DNA of 64,000 bases from Tabrizicola soli (GCF_015999335.1 NZ_JAEACP010000008.1:1-64000), one strand, 5' to 3'. Numbered from the stretch's first letter, positions 16,144 to 27,415 are shown. Program-made: numbers and translations. The notes: a model not told the origin generated them from the sequence alone.

Positions 16144-16653
16144 TCAGAGGTCGGCCCGCCCTCTCGTCCCCAGATCGGGAGAGCGTCCTTCCACTGCGCC
16201 ACGAACGATATTCGCAATTCCCCGCAACAGCCCGTGTCCGTCCCAGACATCGGCATGGTCCGGGTCGATCACCAGCGCGACCACGTCATGCGCCTCCGGC
16301 CCCTCGGGCCAGAAGACCTTGGCCCCCGGCGACCACAATTCCCTGACCAGCTCCTTGTCGGAATCCACCGTGGCCTGCCCGTGCAGGGCCACATGGTCGC
16401 CCCGCCCCTGAAACGACAGGAAGACCGAGCCATTCACCCGGACATCCTTGGCCGCATCCGAGGTGCTTTCTGTCAGCACATAGACCAGCCCCCGGTCTGG
16501 CTTCGGGATGGTGGACATCGGCCGCCCGCGCATCCCCTGGTCGGAACAGGTGACCAGCATCGCGATGTCGATCCTGTCGATCATCTCCCAGACCCGCGCA
16601 GGCTCGATCGCCTCGGGCTTCTGGTCGGTCTGCTTGTCGCCGTCACGGGTCAT
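16144..16653 (-). CDS. Pyridoxamine-phosphate-oxidase-like general stress protein
   Basis: A 169-residue protein with the split-barrel flavin-binding fold of the general stress protein 26 group. Diagnostic stretches are MLVTCSDQGMRGRPMSTIPK, LVYVLTESTSDAAKDVRVNGSVFLSF and HVALHGQATVDSDKELVRELWSPGAKVFWPEG. Members bind FMN or F420-like cofactors; the physiological substrate is unknown. The start at 16653 is chosen because it lies 53 nt after a perfect EcfG promoter and gives family length; the frame extends to 16704 through the promoter. Likely stress-induced and monocistronic. Confidence 0.87.
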   Translation of the reverse strand: MTRDGDKQTDQKPEAIEPARVWEMIDRIDIAMLVTCSDQGMRGRPMSTIPKPDRGLVYVLTESTSDAAKDVRVNGSVFLSFQGRGDHVALHGQATVDSDKELVRELWSPGAKVFWPEGPEAHDVVALVIDPDHADVWDGHGLLRGIANIVRGAVEGRSPDLGTRGRADL

Positions 16654-16705
16654 TGGCGGGGTCCGGATTGAAAACCGGCGGCCGATGGCCGCCACTCCCC
16701 GCAAG

Positions 16706-16730
16706 AACGTCCGGATCCCGGATCGGTTCC
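16706..16730 (-). promoter_or_regulatory. EcfG-type promoter of the PNPOx-like gene
   Basis: On the minus strand, GGAAC (plus 16726-16730), 16-nt spacer, CGTT (plus 16706-16709): an exact GSR consensus 53 nt before the ATG. Confidence 0.8.
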
Positions 16731-16768
16731 CGTCAGATCCAAAAGATTTTCATCCGGCCGAAAGCAGA

Positions 16769-16791
16769 CGGCCCGGGGTTTGCCCGGGCCG
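16769..16791 (-). terminator. Hairpin terminator downstream of clpB
   Basis: A perfect 9-bp stem pairs 16769-16777 with 16783-16791, ten bases past the clpB stop on the minus strand. An A/T-rich stretch lies further downstream (plus 16740-16755). Confidence 0.6.
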
Positions 16792-16800
16792 CCCTGAAGA

Positions 16801-19416
<2,616 letters not shown>

Positions 19417-19707
19417 CGGCAATCTCCTCTGGTGAAGCACCCCCGTCGCGCCGCCCGGACTTCCGGCTCGGTGCATGGGGCCTTGCCGCTGACTTGGGCG
19501 CGCGCCCGCGGCTTTGCAATCCCCGGCATCCGGAAAATCCCTCTCGGCGGGAACCCGCCCCGTTAACATGGATCGGCCTTTCCCCGCCGATCCCCACCTG
19601 CCCCTTGCGCGGGCCCCGGCCCATCCCGAATGCGCATGGCCGCAATGCCTTGCCTTCCACCCCGGCCGCCGTCCATCTGGACATTCCGAACCCGGAAGGC
19701 CCCCGCG

Positions 19708-20139
19708 ATGTCCGATGCAAAGCTCCCCCTGATCCACAAGGCCCCGGTCGAGGGGCTTACCGTCCATGTCGCGCGCACCGGCATCTCGATCGGCGACGCC
19801 GCCTGGCTCGACCGGCTGAGCGACGGCCGGATCGGGGTCTATGCCCGGGTGCGCCAGCCCTTCCTCGGCCTGATCCCGCGCCTGCGCCCCGCGCTGCTCG
19901 GCCATCTCGGCCCCTTGGCCGAAGAGATCGTCTCCCCCTCTCTCGCCCATGGCGACCCGCTCAGGGTCCGCATCATCGACCTGATGCCCGAGCACCTGTC
20001 GAACGGCTTCCCGCCCGAGGTCTACATCTCGGTCTGGGGCGATCCGCGCCACCTGCAGCCGATCCTGCAGGCCGTCCTCCCCGAGCCCGATCCCGAGCCC
20101 GCCCCGCGCGGCCCGGTTCCGACGCCACGCCTCGCCTAG
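19708..20139 (+). CDS. Unrecognised 143-aa protein
   Basis: No family recognised. The ATG at 19708 begins [68 protein letters not shown]; earlier in-frame codons give an Arg/Pro-rich leader unlike a protein. The middle has basic and hydrophobic stretches but no clear membrane helix, and the C-terminus is Pro-rich. The segment VARTGISIG...IGVYARVR recalls small all-beta domains, but this is weak. It is convergent with the beta-propeller gene, overlapping it by four bases. Confidence 0.55.
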   Translation: MSDAKLPLIHKAPVEGLTVHVARTGISIGDAAWLDRLSDGRIGVYARVRQPFLGLIPRLRPALLGHLGPLAEEIVSPSLAHGDPLRVRIIDLMPEHLSNGFPPEVYISVWGDPRHLQPILQAVLPEPDPEPAPRGPVPTPRLA

Positions 20140-20960
20140 ATCTCGTAGCGCACATAGGCAAAGGCGCTGGCATCCGGCGCCCAGCACGGCACGTTGAGCG
20201 TCCCCTGGCCGCCCGTGATCTCTCGCACCCGCCGCCGCTGGCCGCCCTCGGGGTCGCACAGGACCAGCGCCACCGGCAAGTCGGCCGGATGTCCTTCGGT
20301 CCCCGGCGGATAGGCAAGATACAGAAGGTGCCGCCCGTCGGGCGAGGGATGCGGGAACCAGTTGACGCAGTCGTCCCGGAACAGTTGGCGCTGCCCCCGG
20401 CCATCCGCCGCCATCACCCAGATCTGCGCCTGTCCCGTCCGGTCGCAGTTGTAATAGATCCGGCGGCCATCCGCGCTGAACTCCGGCCCGTCGGATTGAC
20501 CTTCGCCATGGGTCAACCGCTGTTCCTCAGCGCCGGACCTCAGCGTGTAGACGTCAATCACCCGCCTGCCGCCGCGCGCCGCAACATAGGTCAGGGTTTT
20601 CCCATCCGGCGAAATCCCGTGCCACCAGCTCGGCGCCTCGAGCGAGGCCCGTGCCAGATCGCCCCCCTTCGCCGGCATCCGATAGATCTGCGCCCCCTGC
20701 CCCTCGTGATGCGAGCCGAGGAAGATCGTCCCTCCATCCGGGCTGAAGCCATGGTCGTTGTTGCACCGGATCGCCGCACCCGTCTCCATCGGAATCAGGG
20801 CAGGCGCGTCCAACGGAACCCGGAACAGTCGCCCGACCCCGTTGACCAGCAGCCAGTCGCCCGAGGGCGCCCAGTTCGGCGCCTCGATCCGGCCCTCGAG
20901 AGCCAGCACCTCGCGCACCTTGCCCGTCGCCAGCTCGAAGGTCTCGATCACGCTCCGCAC
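20136..20960 (-). CDS. TolB-like beta-propeller (PD40/WD40-like) protein
   Basis: A 274-residue protein made of repeated PD40 blades: [82 protein letters not shown] and [13 protein letters not shown]. Unlike TolB it has no signal peptide and no N-terminal TolB domain, so it is probably cytoplasmic; the ligand is unknown. The start is a GTG at 20960 with an excellent GGAGGT six bases upstream. It lies just downstream of cutC on the same strand, separated by 26 bases. Confidence 0.78.
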   Translation of the reverse strand: MRSVIETFELATGKVREVLALEGRIEAPNWAPSGDWLLVNGVGRLFRVPLDAPALIPMETGAAIRCNNDHGFSPDGGTIFLGSHHEGQGAQIYRMPAKGGDLARASLEAPSWWHGISPDGKTLTYVAARGGRRVIDVYTLRSGAEEQRLTHGEGQSDGPEFSADGRRIYYNCDRTGQAQIWVMAADGRGQRQLFRDDCVNWFPHPSPDGRHLLYLAYPPGTEGHPADLPVALVLCDPEGGQRRRVREITGGQGTLNVPCWAPDASAFAYVRYEI

Positions 20961-20986
20961 CGGCTACCTCCATTGTCCGCAAGCGT

Positions 20987-21790
20987 TCAGCCCGCCGCTT
21001 CCATCACCTGCCTCAAGGCCCGAACCCGCGCGGCACTGGTCCGACGCTCCACCGCTGGCCCGAACCCCATCGCAACAACCTTGCCATCCAGCGGGAAATC
21101 CTCGGTGCAAGAGCCATGCAGCTCCCGCACCCCCTGCGCCAGAAGCACCGGGGCGGTCTGTGCCGTGACCCCCGCCCCCGGCATGATCACGATTCGACCC
21201 GACGCCTGCGCCGCCAGCTCCCCGATCCGGGCCGCCCCCGCAATCGCCGTCGCCTCTCCGCCCGAGGTCAGCACCCGCCGAAACCCCAGCGCCACCGCCT
21301 GCTCCAAGGCCTCGCCCTGATCCGGCACAAGGTCGAAGCAGCGGTGCAACGTCAGGTCCAGCGGCGCCGGAATCTTCGAAGATTCCGGACCGGAGCCTTC
21401 AAAGGCTCCGACCCGATTTCTTGCAAGAAATCGGTCCCCGCCTGCCGCCCGCGCCGCCGCCACCAGCCGCCGCAGCACCGGCAGGTCCAGCCGCCCGTCC
21501 GGCAGGCTCGCCCCCAGCACCACCCCCGCCAATCCGGCCTCGCTTGCGGCGGAAATCTCGGCCTCCATCGCCTGGACCTCCGCCCCGGACCAGACGAAAT
21601 CCCCTATCCTCGGCCGGATCATCGCCAGAACCGGCACCCCGCACCGCGCCGCCGCCCGCATCATCCCGACCGAGGGCGTCAGCCCGCCCAGCGCCAGCGC
21701 CGAGCACAGCTCGATCCGGTCCGCGCCGCCCGCCACCGCCGCGTCAAGACCGGCCAGCGTCTCGACGCAGACCTCCAGCTTCAGCCCCAT
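20987..21790 (-). CDS. cutC: CutC family protein with an in-frame palindromic insertion
   Basis: A 267-residue TIM-barrel protein of the CutC family, with the signatures LEVCVETLAGLDAAVAGGADRIELCSAL, TPSVGMMRAA, VPVLAMIRPR, DLTLHRCFDLV and RVLTSGGEATAIAG. CutC was linked to copper handling, though its biochemical role is debated. Between residues about 119 and 143 it carries an extra segment DRFLARNRVGAFEGSGPESSKIPAP, exactly where the DNA holds three hairpin palindromes (21367-21434). Relatives usually go directly from the helix to the LTxHRxFD strand. The reading frame is kept. The start overlaps the ROK kinase gene by ten bases, so the two are coupled. Confidence 0.88.
   Translation of the reverse strand: MGLKLEVCVETLAGLDAAVAGGADRIELCSALALGGLTPSVGMMRAAARCGVPVLAMIRPRIGDFVWSGAEVQAMEAEISAASEAGLAGVVLGASLPDGRLDLPVLRRLVAAARAAGGDRFLARNRVGAFEGSGPESSKIPAPLDLTLHRCFDLVPDQGEALEQAVALGFRRVLTSGGEATAIAGAARIGELAAQASGRIVIMPGAGVTAQTAPVLLAQGVRELHGSCTEDFPLDGKVVAMGFGPAVERRTSAARVRALRQVMEAAG
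21367..21434. repeat. Triple-hairpin palindromic element inside cutC
   Basis: Three consecutive palindromes lie end to end: 21367-21388 (22 bp, perfect), 21391-21410 (9-bp arms with a 2-nt centre) and 21413-21434 (22 bp, perfect, core TTTCTTGCAAGAAA). They are translated in frame as about 24 extra residues of CutC. The third hairpin resembles an arm of the element at 51824-51883 (CGATTTC...GAAATCG). This looks like a mobile short palindromic repeat that inserted without breaking the gene. Confidence 0.75.
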
Positions 21791-22641
21791 TCCGCCTGCC
21801 CCGCCATCGCCGCGCCCAGAAGACCCGCATCCGCCCCGCATTCCGCCGGCACCACCAGCGGGACGACCGTCCGCCGCAGGATCCGCGCCCGCACCGCCTC
21901 GTCCAGCCAACCCACCAGCCCCGGCGCGCGGCTCAGGCCTCCGCCCACCGGCACCACATCCGCGCCGACCAGGTTCACCGCCATCGCCAGGGGCCCCGAG
22001 ACCAGCTCGCGCCACAGCTCCATCGTCGCGCCGTCGCCCGCCCGCCAGCGATCCACGATCGCCTCCGCGCCCAGCGCCTCGCCCGTCCGCGCCCTGTGCA
22101 GCCGCTCGAGCCCGCGCGCCCCGCCGATGGTGTCCACGCATCCGACCTGACCGCAGCCGCAGGCAAAGGCGTATTCGCCCCTGATCACCGGCCCGTGCCC
22201 CCATTCCCCCGCATAGCCGCCCGCCCCGGTCACCAGCCTGCCGCCGATCACCAGCCCGCCGCCGACGCCGGTGCCCAGGATCACGCCCAAGACGGTGCCC
22301 TGCCCCCGCCCCGCGCCCCGCGCGGCCTCGGCCAGGGCAAAGCAATCCGCGTCGTTCAGCACCTTGACCGGCAAGCCCACCGCCGCCTGCAACTCCGGCC
22401 CCAGCCGCAGCCCGTCGATCGCCGGGATATTGGCCACCGTCCCCTCGCCCGTCGCCGGGTCCACCACCCCTGCGATGGAGATGGCGATGCCCCTCTCGCG
22501 CCCGGTCACGAACCCCGCAATCGCCGAAGTGAACCCCGCCTTGTCCCCCGCAGGCGTCGGCAGCTCGCCCAGGGGCCGCAGCGTGCCATCCCAGACCGCA
22601 GCCTTGATCCGGCTGCCGCCGATGTCGAACACAAGGATCAT
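21781..22641 (-). CDS. ROK family sugar kinase
   Basis: A 286-residue ROK protein. The N-terminal ATP-binding motif is MILVFDIGGSRIKAAVWDG. The second phosphate motif is VLGVILGTGVGGGLVIGGRL. The catalytic Asp is in KVLNDADCFALAEA. The ROK zinc motif is GEWGHGPV...CGCGQVGCVDTIGG, with its His and three Cys. No DNA-binding domain is present, so it is a kinase and not a repressor. Glucose, fructose or N-acetylglucosamine are possible substrates and the sequence does not decide between them. It is divergent from pyrF and coupled to cutC downstream. Confidence 0.88.
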   Translation of the reverse strand: MILVFDIGGSRIKAAVWDGTLRPLGELPTPAGDKAGFTSAIAGFVTGRERGIAISIAGVVDPATGEGTVANIPAIDGLRLGPELQAAVGLPVKVLNDADCFALAEAARGAGRGQGTVLGVILGTGVGGGLVIGGRLVTGAGGYAGEWGHGPVIRGEYAFACGCGQVGCVDTIGGARGLERLHRARTGEALGAEAIVDRWRAGDGATMELWRELVSGPLAMAVNLVGADVVPVGGGLSRAPGLVGWLDEAVRARILRRTVVPLVVPAECGADAGLLGAAMAGQAEWG

Positions 22642-22715
22642 CCCGCCCCCCTTTTGCGCCAGTCTTGACAGCCCGACCCCGCCCCGTCAAACCGCCCAAA
22701 ACTCCGGAGATCGCC

Positions 22716-23468
22716 ATGCCCGCAGATGACCGCCTGATCGTCGCCCTCGACGTGCCGAACGTGGTGCAGGGCCTCGACCTCGTCTCCCGCATCGGCGAAG
22801 CCGCCGGCTTCTACAAGATCGGCCTCGGCATGCTGACCGGCGGTGGCCTCGCCCTCGCGAACGAGCTGAAGCACGAACAGGGCAAGCGCGTCTTCCTCGA
22901 CATGAAGCTCTTCGACATCGGCGCGACCATCGAGGCCGCCGTCCGCGGTCTCGCGCAATACGACCTCGATTTCCTCACCGTCCACGGCGACCCGCAGGTG
23001 GTCAGCGCCGCCGCCACCGGCAAGGGCGGCACCGGCCTCAAGATCCTCGCCGTCACCATCCTCACCTCGCTCGACCGCGCCGACCTTGACGCGAACCTGA
23101 TCAGGCCCGGCGACATCCATGAGATCACCCTGGAACGCGCCGCGCGCGCGCTTGCCGCCGGGGCCGACGGTGTCATCGCCAGCCCGCAGGAAGCCGCGAT
23201 GATCCGCGCCCTGCCGGAGGCGCGGGGCAAGCTCATCGTCACCCCCGGCGTCCGCCCCGCCGGCGCCGCCTCCGGCGACCAGAAGCGCATCGCCACGCCG
23301 CATCAGGCCATTTCCGATGGGGCCGACCACATCGTCGTCGGCCGCCCGATCTGGCAAGCCCCCGACCCCGCCGCCGCCGCCCGCGTTGTGATCGCCGAGC
23401 TGCCGGCGCAAGTCTGGGATTTCTCGTCGGAAAACCTTGGGCTCTCGCAATCGCGAATTCCAAAGTAA
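22716..23468 (+). CDS. pyrF: Orotidine 5'-phosphate decarboxylase
   Basis: A 250-residue enzyme for the last step of UMP synthesis. The catalytic signature VFLDMKLFDIGATIEAAVRG carries the Asp-Lys-x-x-Asp set. The phosphate-binding end is VTPGVRP...ISDGADHIVVGRPIWQAPDP. The ATG at 22716 follows CGGAGA and gives the standard MPADDRLIVALDVPN start; the frame is open a little further upstream. The C-terminal tail (VWDFSSENLGLSQSRIPK) looks slightly longer than usual and is encoded by more A/T-rich DNA. Confidence 0.96.
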   Translation: MPADDRLIVALDVPNVVQGLDLVSRIGEAAGFYKIGLGMLTGGGLALANELKHEQGKRVFLDMKLFDIGATIEAAVRGLAQYDLDFLTVHGDPQVVSAAATGKGGTGLKILAVTILTSLDRADLDANLIRPGDIHEITLERAARALAAGADGVIASPQEAAMIRALPEARGKLIVTPGVRPAGAASGDQKRIATPHQAISDGADHIVVGRPIWQAPDPAAAARVVIAELPAQVWDFSSENLGLSQSRIPK

Positions 23469-23534
23469 AAGAATCGGGTTTACAAGCCAAAGCATTTTCG
23501 TCAGATATTCGGCATCCCAGCCGAAGGACGACCC

Positions 23535-24782
23535 ATGCGCCTGCTTTCCACGCTCCTCCTGACCGCCGTCGCGGCGCCGGCCCTCGCCGCCACGCCCGAG
23601 GAGGTGACGACGCACTATGCCGACCTCGCCCTTGCCGGCTATCAGGACAGCCTGACCACCGCGCAGGCCCTGCAACGGGCCGTCGCCGCGCTGATCGCCA
23701 CGCCTTCGGACGAAACCCTGGCCGCCGCGAAAACGGCGTGGCTCGCCGCCCGCGTCCCCTACCAGCAGACCGAGGCCTTCCGCTTCGGCAACCCGATCGT
23801 CGACGACTGGGAAGGCCGCGTGAACGCCTGGCCGCTGGACGAGGGGCTGATCGACTATGTCAGCGCCGGCTACGGCAATGAGGAGAACCAGCTCGCCACG
23901 CTGAACGTCGTCGCCACGCCGACGTTCACCCTGTCCGGCAACGAGATCGACGCCACCGCCATCACCCCCGCGCTGATCGCCGAGACCCTGCACGAGGCCG
24001 ACGGGATCGAGGCGAACGTCGCCTCCGGCTACCACGCCATCGAATTCCTGCTCTGGGGACAGGACCTGAACGGCACCGAACCCGGCGCGGGCGCGCGGCC
24101 CTTCACCGACTTCGCCACGGGCGACGCCTGCACCGGCGGCAACTGCGACCGTCGCGCCGCCTATCTGCAGGCCGCGACCGACCTCTTGGTCGCCGACCTG
24201 ACCGAGATGGTGGACAACTGGGACACGGACGGCCCGGCCCGCGCCGCCGTCACCACCGACCCGCAAGCCGGACTTCTGGCGATGCTCACCGGGATGGGCA
24301 GCCTCTCCTATGGCGAACTCGCGGGCGAGCGGACCAAGCTGGGCCTGATGCTGAACGACCCCGAGGAGGAGCATGACTGCTTCTCGGACAACACCCACAA
24401 CAGCCACTTCTACGACGGTCTCGGCATCCGCAACGTCTATCTCGGCAGCTACACCCGGACCGACGGCTCGGTCCTTGCGGGCCCCTCGCTGGCCGATCTG
24501 GTCGCCGCCGCCGAGCCCGGCGTGCACACGCAGCTGAAGGCCGAACTCGACGCCTCGGTCGCCGCCCTGCAAGCCCTGAAGGACGCAGGCGACTCCGGCC
24601 GCACCTTCGACACGCTCATCGCTCCCGGCAATGCGGAAGGCGAGGCGCTGATCATGGCGGCCGTCAACGCGCTTGTCACCCAGACCGCCTCGATCGACCG
24701 CGCCGTCACCGCACTCGGCCTCTCCAAGGTCGATTTCGAAGGCTCGGACAGCCTGGACAGCCCGGAGGCCGTCTTCCAATGA
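23535..24782 (+). CDS. Imelysin family (IrpA-like) periplasmic iron-associated protein
   Basis: A 415-residue exported protein: signal peptide to about residue 19 (ALAA), then two helical imelysin repeats. The hallmark GxHxxE motif is GYHAIEFLLWGQD near residue 172, the likely metal site. Other family stretches are VPYQQTEAFRFGNP and DCFSDNTHNSHFYDGLGIRNVYLGSYTR. Imelysin proteins are iron-regulated and related to EfeO-type iron uptake proteins. It overlaps bfd by four bases. The 66-bp upstream gap is A/T-richer than its surroundings and may hold an iron-responsive promoter, but I recognise no known operator. Confidence 0.9.
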   Translation: MRLLSTLLLTAVAAPALAATPEEVTTHYADLALAGYQDSLTTAQALQRAVAALIATPSDETLAAAKTAWLAARVPYQQTEAFRFGNPIVDDWEGRVNAWPLDEGLIDYVSAGYGNEENQLATLNVVATPTFTLSGNEIDATAITPALIAETLHEADGIEANVASGYHAIEFLLWGQDLNGTEPGAGARPFTDFATGDACTGGNCDRRAAYLQAATDLLVADLTEMVDNWDTDGPARAAVTTDPQAGLLAMLTGMGSLSYGELAGERTKLGLMLNDPEEEHDCFSDNTHNSHFYDGLGIRNVYLGSYTRTDGSVLAGPSLADLVAAAEPGVHTQLKAELDASVAALQALKDAGDSGRTFDTLIAPGNAEGEALIMAAVNALVTQTASIDRAVTALGLSKVDFEGSDSLDSPEAVFQ

Positions 24783-25030
24783 TGATCTGCCACTGCCAGT
24801 CGATCACCGATCACGAGATCCGCGCCGCGGTGGACTGGATGCGCGCCGCCGACGCCGACACCGTGATCACCCCCGGCAGAATCTACCGCGCCCTCGGCAA
24901 GCGCGCCGATTGCGGCGGCTGCCTGCCGCTGTTCCTCGACACGATGCGGGCGAACCAGAATTTCCGCGTACCCGGCAGGGACGAGGTGCCGCCTTCCCTC
25001 CACCGCCTGCATCTGCTGGCCGCCGAATAG
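24779..25030 (+). CDS. bfd: Bacterioferritin-associated ferredoxin (Bfd)
   Basis: An 83-residue [2Fe-2S] protein. Cysteines Cys4 and Cys6 (MMICHCQSI) plus the pair in RADCGGCLP near residues 45-48 give the CxC...CxxC arrangement of Bfd. It delivers electrons to bacterioferritin to release stored iron. The start overlaps the imelysin stop, so the two are coupled, and bfr lies 150 bp downstream. The tail after about residue 60 is basic and Pro-rich. Confidence 0.9.
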   Translation: MMICHCQSITDHEIRAAVDWMRAADADTVITPGRIYRALGKRADCGGCLPLFLDTMRANQNFRVPGRDEVPPSLHRLHLLAAE

Positions 25031-25045
25031 CCGCACACCCGTCCC

Positions 25046-25071
25046 GGAACCTTTCCTGCCCTTCGGGCATT
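25046..25071 (+). promoter_or_regulatory. Weak EcfG-like promoter upstream of bfr
   Basis: GGAAC at 25046-25050, 17-nt spacer, CATT at 25068-25071, one mismatch, 108 nt before the bfr ATG. It has the same form as the candidate at 13141-13166, but it is isolated from the GSR island and could be chance. Confidence 0.25.
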
Positions 25072-25178
25072 GAACTGGACAGACTCGGGCGGCGGCCATA
25101 GCCTTTCTGCACAACTTCAAGTCACGGCCCACGCGGCCGAAGCCAGGCACTGGTCCCGAAACAGCGAAAGGATTGACC

Positions 25179-25664
25179 ATGAAAGGCGACGCGAAAGTCA
25201 TCGAGTACCTCAACGCGGGCCTGCGGTCCGAACTGACCGCCGTCAGCCAGTACTGGCTGCACTACCGCCTGCAAGAGGACTGGGGCTTCGGCCATCTCGC
25301 CGACAAGTCCCGCGCCGAATCGATCGAGGAAATGCACCACGCCGACCGCTTCATCGCCCGGATCATCTTTCTCGAAGGCCACCCCAACCTGCAGAAGCTC
25401 GACCCGCTGCGCATCGGCCAGACCGTCCGCGAGACGCTGGAGGCCGACCTCGCCGCCGAGCACGACGCCCGCAACCTCTATATCGAGGCGCGGCAGCACT
25501 GCGATCAGGTCGGCGACTACGTCTCCCGCGCGCTGTTCGACGACCTGCTGGCGGATGAGGAGGGCCATATCGACTATCTCGAGACCCAGCTCGGCCTTTT
25601 CGACAAACTCGGCGCCGAACGCTACGGCCTCCTGAACGCGAAACCCGCCAGCAAGGCCGAATAG
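25179..25664 (+). CDS. bfr: Bacterioferritin
   Basis: A 161-residue four-helix ferritin that oxidises and stores iron in a 24-subunit shell. All key residues are in register: ferroxidase ligands Glu18, Glu51 and His54, and the heme-ligating Met52 that separates Bfr from plain ferritin. The second-half ligands fall in [16 protein letters not shown] and [13 protein letters not shown]. The ATG at 25179 follows GAAAGGA; a TTG two codons earlier is less likely. It lies directly after bfd, as in many iron-storage loci. Confidence 0.96.
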   Translation: MKGDAKVIEYLNAGLRSELTAVSQYWLHYRLQEDWGFGHLADKSRAESIEEMHHADRFIARIIFLEGHPNLQKLDPLRIGQTVRETLEADLAAEHDARNLYIEARQHCDQVGDYVSRALFDDLLADEEGHIDYLETQLGLFDKLGAERYGLLNAKPASKAE

Positions 25665-25677
25665 CCCACCCGCCGCA

Positions 25678-25696
25678 GGGTGCGCTACAGCGCACC
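25678..25696. repeat. Short palindromic repeat GGGTGCGCTACAGCGCACC, copy 1
   Basis: The 8-bp arms GGTGCGCT/AGCGCACC surround AC. An identical 19-bp copy lies at 29499-29517 and a diverged copy at 49875-49893. It sits 14 bases after the bfr stop. The rest of 25697-25909 holds no recognisable gene; an A/T-richer stretch (25850-25885) is a plausible promoter area for the di-heme gene. Confidence 0.75.
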
Positions 25697-25909
25697 TCTC
25701 CAAGGCGCAGCCCGGCCGTTTCGCCGCTTCCGTCCGGCTACCGGCACGCCACGGCCAGAAGCCCCATTGCGGTCCCGCCCCCCGCCGTCGCCGGGTACTC
25801 GGCGGCTTGGCCCTGTCGAACGGGTCCGGCACGCGCACAATCCCACCCACATTTTCCGATTGAAACACTCAAGAACTCGGGAGTATGACTCCGCCCCAAG
25901 GAGTCCTCC

Positions 25910-27415
25910 ATGCGCCTCGCCCTTTTCCTCTGCCTGACCGCCGCTCCCGCCCTCGCGCAAAGCCTGGACGACCGCCACCTCCCCGTCATCCCCCGCACAG
26001 CCGAGGAAACCGCGAAGATCGCCGCCGTCCTCGCGCCCCCCGCCGACTTCACCCGGCCCGAGCCCTTCGAGGCCAAGCCCGCCGGCGCCGCCACCGTCCG
26101 CGCCATCGCCACCGCCGACGCCTTCGGCCAGCACTCCGCCAACATGCCGTTCGAGCGCGAGATGGACTTCAAGCTCGGCAACGCGCTCTTCCGCAAGACC
26201 TGGGTCGCCGCGCCCTCCTCCACCCTCGCCTCCGACGGCCTCGGCCCGCTCTACAACGCCCGCGCCTGCCAGGACTGCCACCTGAAGGACGGCCGCGGCC
26301 ACACGCCCCCCACGCCCGAGGCCTCCCGCGTCTCGATGTTCCTCCGCCTCTCCACCCTCGGCGGCCCCACGCCCGAAGGCATCGCCGACTGGATCGCCAC
26401 CCAACCCGATCCGACCTACGGCGGCCAGCTCCAGGACCTCGCCGCCCCCGGCCACGCCGCCGAGGGCCGGATGGACGTGACCTGGACCGAGACCCCCGTC
26501 GCCCTCGCCGACGGTACCACCGTCCCGCTCCGCACCCCCAGCTACGCCTTCGCCGACCCCGCCTACGGCCCCCCGGCCGAAGGCCTCCTGATCTCCCCCC
26601 GCGTCGCACCGCAGATGATCGGCCTCGGCCTTCTGGAGGCCATCCCCGCCGCCGACATCCTGGCCCTGGCCGACGAGGGCGACCGGAACGGCGACGGCAT
26701 CTCCGGCCGCCCGCAGATCGTTCCCTCCGTCGAAGACGGCACCCCGATGCTCGGCCGCTTCGGCTTCAAGGGCGGCGCGCCCACGGTCAAGGAACAATCC
26801 GCCGGGGCCTTCGCCGGCGATATGGGCCTCTCCACCCCCCTCCACCGCGACCCCTGGGGCGACTGCACCGCCTCCGAACAGGCCTGCATCGACGCCCCGC
26901 ACGGCCAGGAGCCGCAGGTCCGCGACGGGCTCGAGGTCGACGGCCCCTCCCTCGACCTCGTCACCTTCTACGCCCGGAACCTCGGCGTGCCGGAACGGCG
27001 CGACGTCGACGACCCGCAGGTGCTGCGGGGCAAGGAAATATTCTACAACCTGAACTGCCAGGGCTGCCACAGGCCGAAGCATGTCACCCACCGGCTCGAC
27101 GGCCAGCCCGAACAAAGCTTCCAGCTGATCTGGCCCTACACCGACCTTCTCCTGCACGACATGGGCGAGGGCCTCGCCGATCACCGCCCCGAAGGCCGCG
27201 CCACAGGGACCGAGTGGAAGACCCCGCCGCTCTGGGGCATCGGCCTGACTGCCCAGGTCTCCGGCCATACCGAATACCTGCACGACGGGCGCGCCCGCTC
27301 GCTGCTCGAGGCCATCCTCTGGCACGGCGGCGAGGCGCAGCCCCAGCGCGACGCCGTCGCCGCCCTGCCCACCCCCGACCGCCAAGCCCTCGTCGCCTTC
27401 CTGGAGTCCCTCTGA
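25910..27415 (+). CDS. Periplasmic di-heme c-type cytochrome, thiol-oxidoreductase-like (DUF1111)
   Basis: A 501-residue exported protein: signal peptide to about residue 17, then two c-type heme sites CQDCH (near residue 122) and CQGCH (near 384). The family landmarks are GPLYNARACQDCHLKDGRG, FGFKGGAPTVKEQSAGAFAGDMG and the C-terminal TPPLWGIGLT...YLHDGRARSLLEAILWHGGEA. This family is found beside imelysins and is thought to do redox chemistry linked to iron uptake; that role is inference. The ATG follows AAGGAG. It overlaps the next gene by one base (TGATG). Confidence 0.9.
   Translation: MRLALFLCLTAAPALAQSLDDRHLPVIPRTAEETAKIAAVLAPPADFTRPEPFEAKPAGAATVRAIATADAFGQHSANMPFEREMDFKLGNALFRKTWVAAPSSTLASDGLGPLYNARACQDCHLKDGRGHTPPTPEASRVSMFLRLSTLGGPTPEGIADWIATQPDPTYGGQLQDLAAPGHAAEGRMDVTWTETPVALADGTTVPLRTPSYAFADPAYGPPAEGLLISPRVAPQMIGLGLLEAIPAADILALADEGDRNGDGISGRPQIVPSVEDGTPMLGRFGFKGGAPTVKEQSAGAFAGDMGLSTPLHRDPWGDCTASEQACIDAPHGQEPQVRDGLEVDGPSLDLVTFYARNLGVPERRDVDDPQVLRGKEIFYNLNCQGCHRPKHVTHRLDGQPEQSFQLIWPYTDLLLHDMGEGLADHRPEGRATGTEWKTPPLWGIGLTAQVSGHTEYLHDGRARSLLEAILWHGGEAQPQRDAVAALPTPDRQALVAFLESL

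Noticed and set aside
19417-19560. A heat-shock (RpoH) or EcfG promoter before clpB
   Set aside because: Neither a CTTG...CCAT-type pair nor GGAAC-N16/17-CGTT with correct spacing could be made out; a GGAAC and CGTT pair at 19550-19564 is on the wrong strand and only six bases apart.
23469-23534. Irr or RirA operator in the A/T-rich gap before the first imelysin
   Set aside because: No palindrome matching known iron-responsive boxes could be recognised by eye.
25885-27414. An open frame running upstream of the second imelysin, in frame with it, through the di-heme cytochrome gene
   Set aside because: The upstream part is a shadow frame (Pro/Arg-rich); the imelysin begins at the TGATG junction at 27415.
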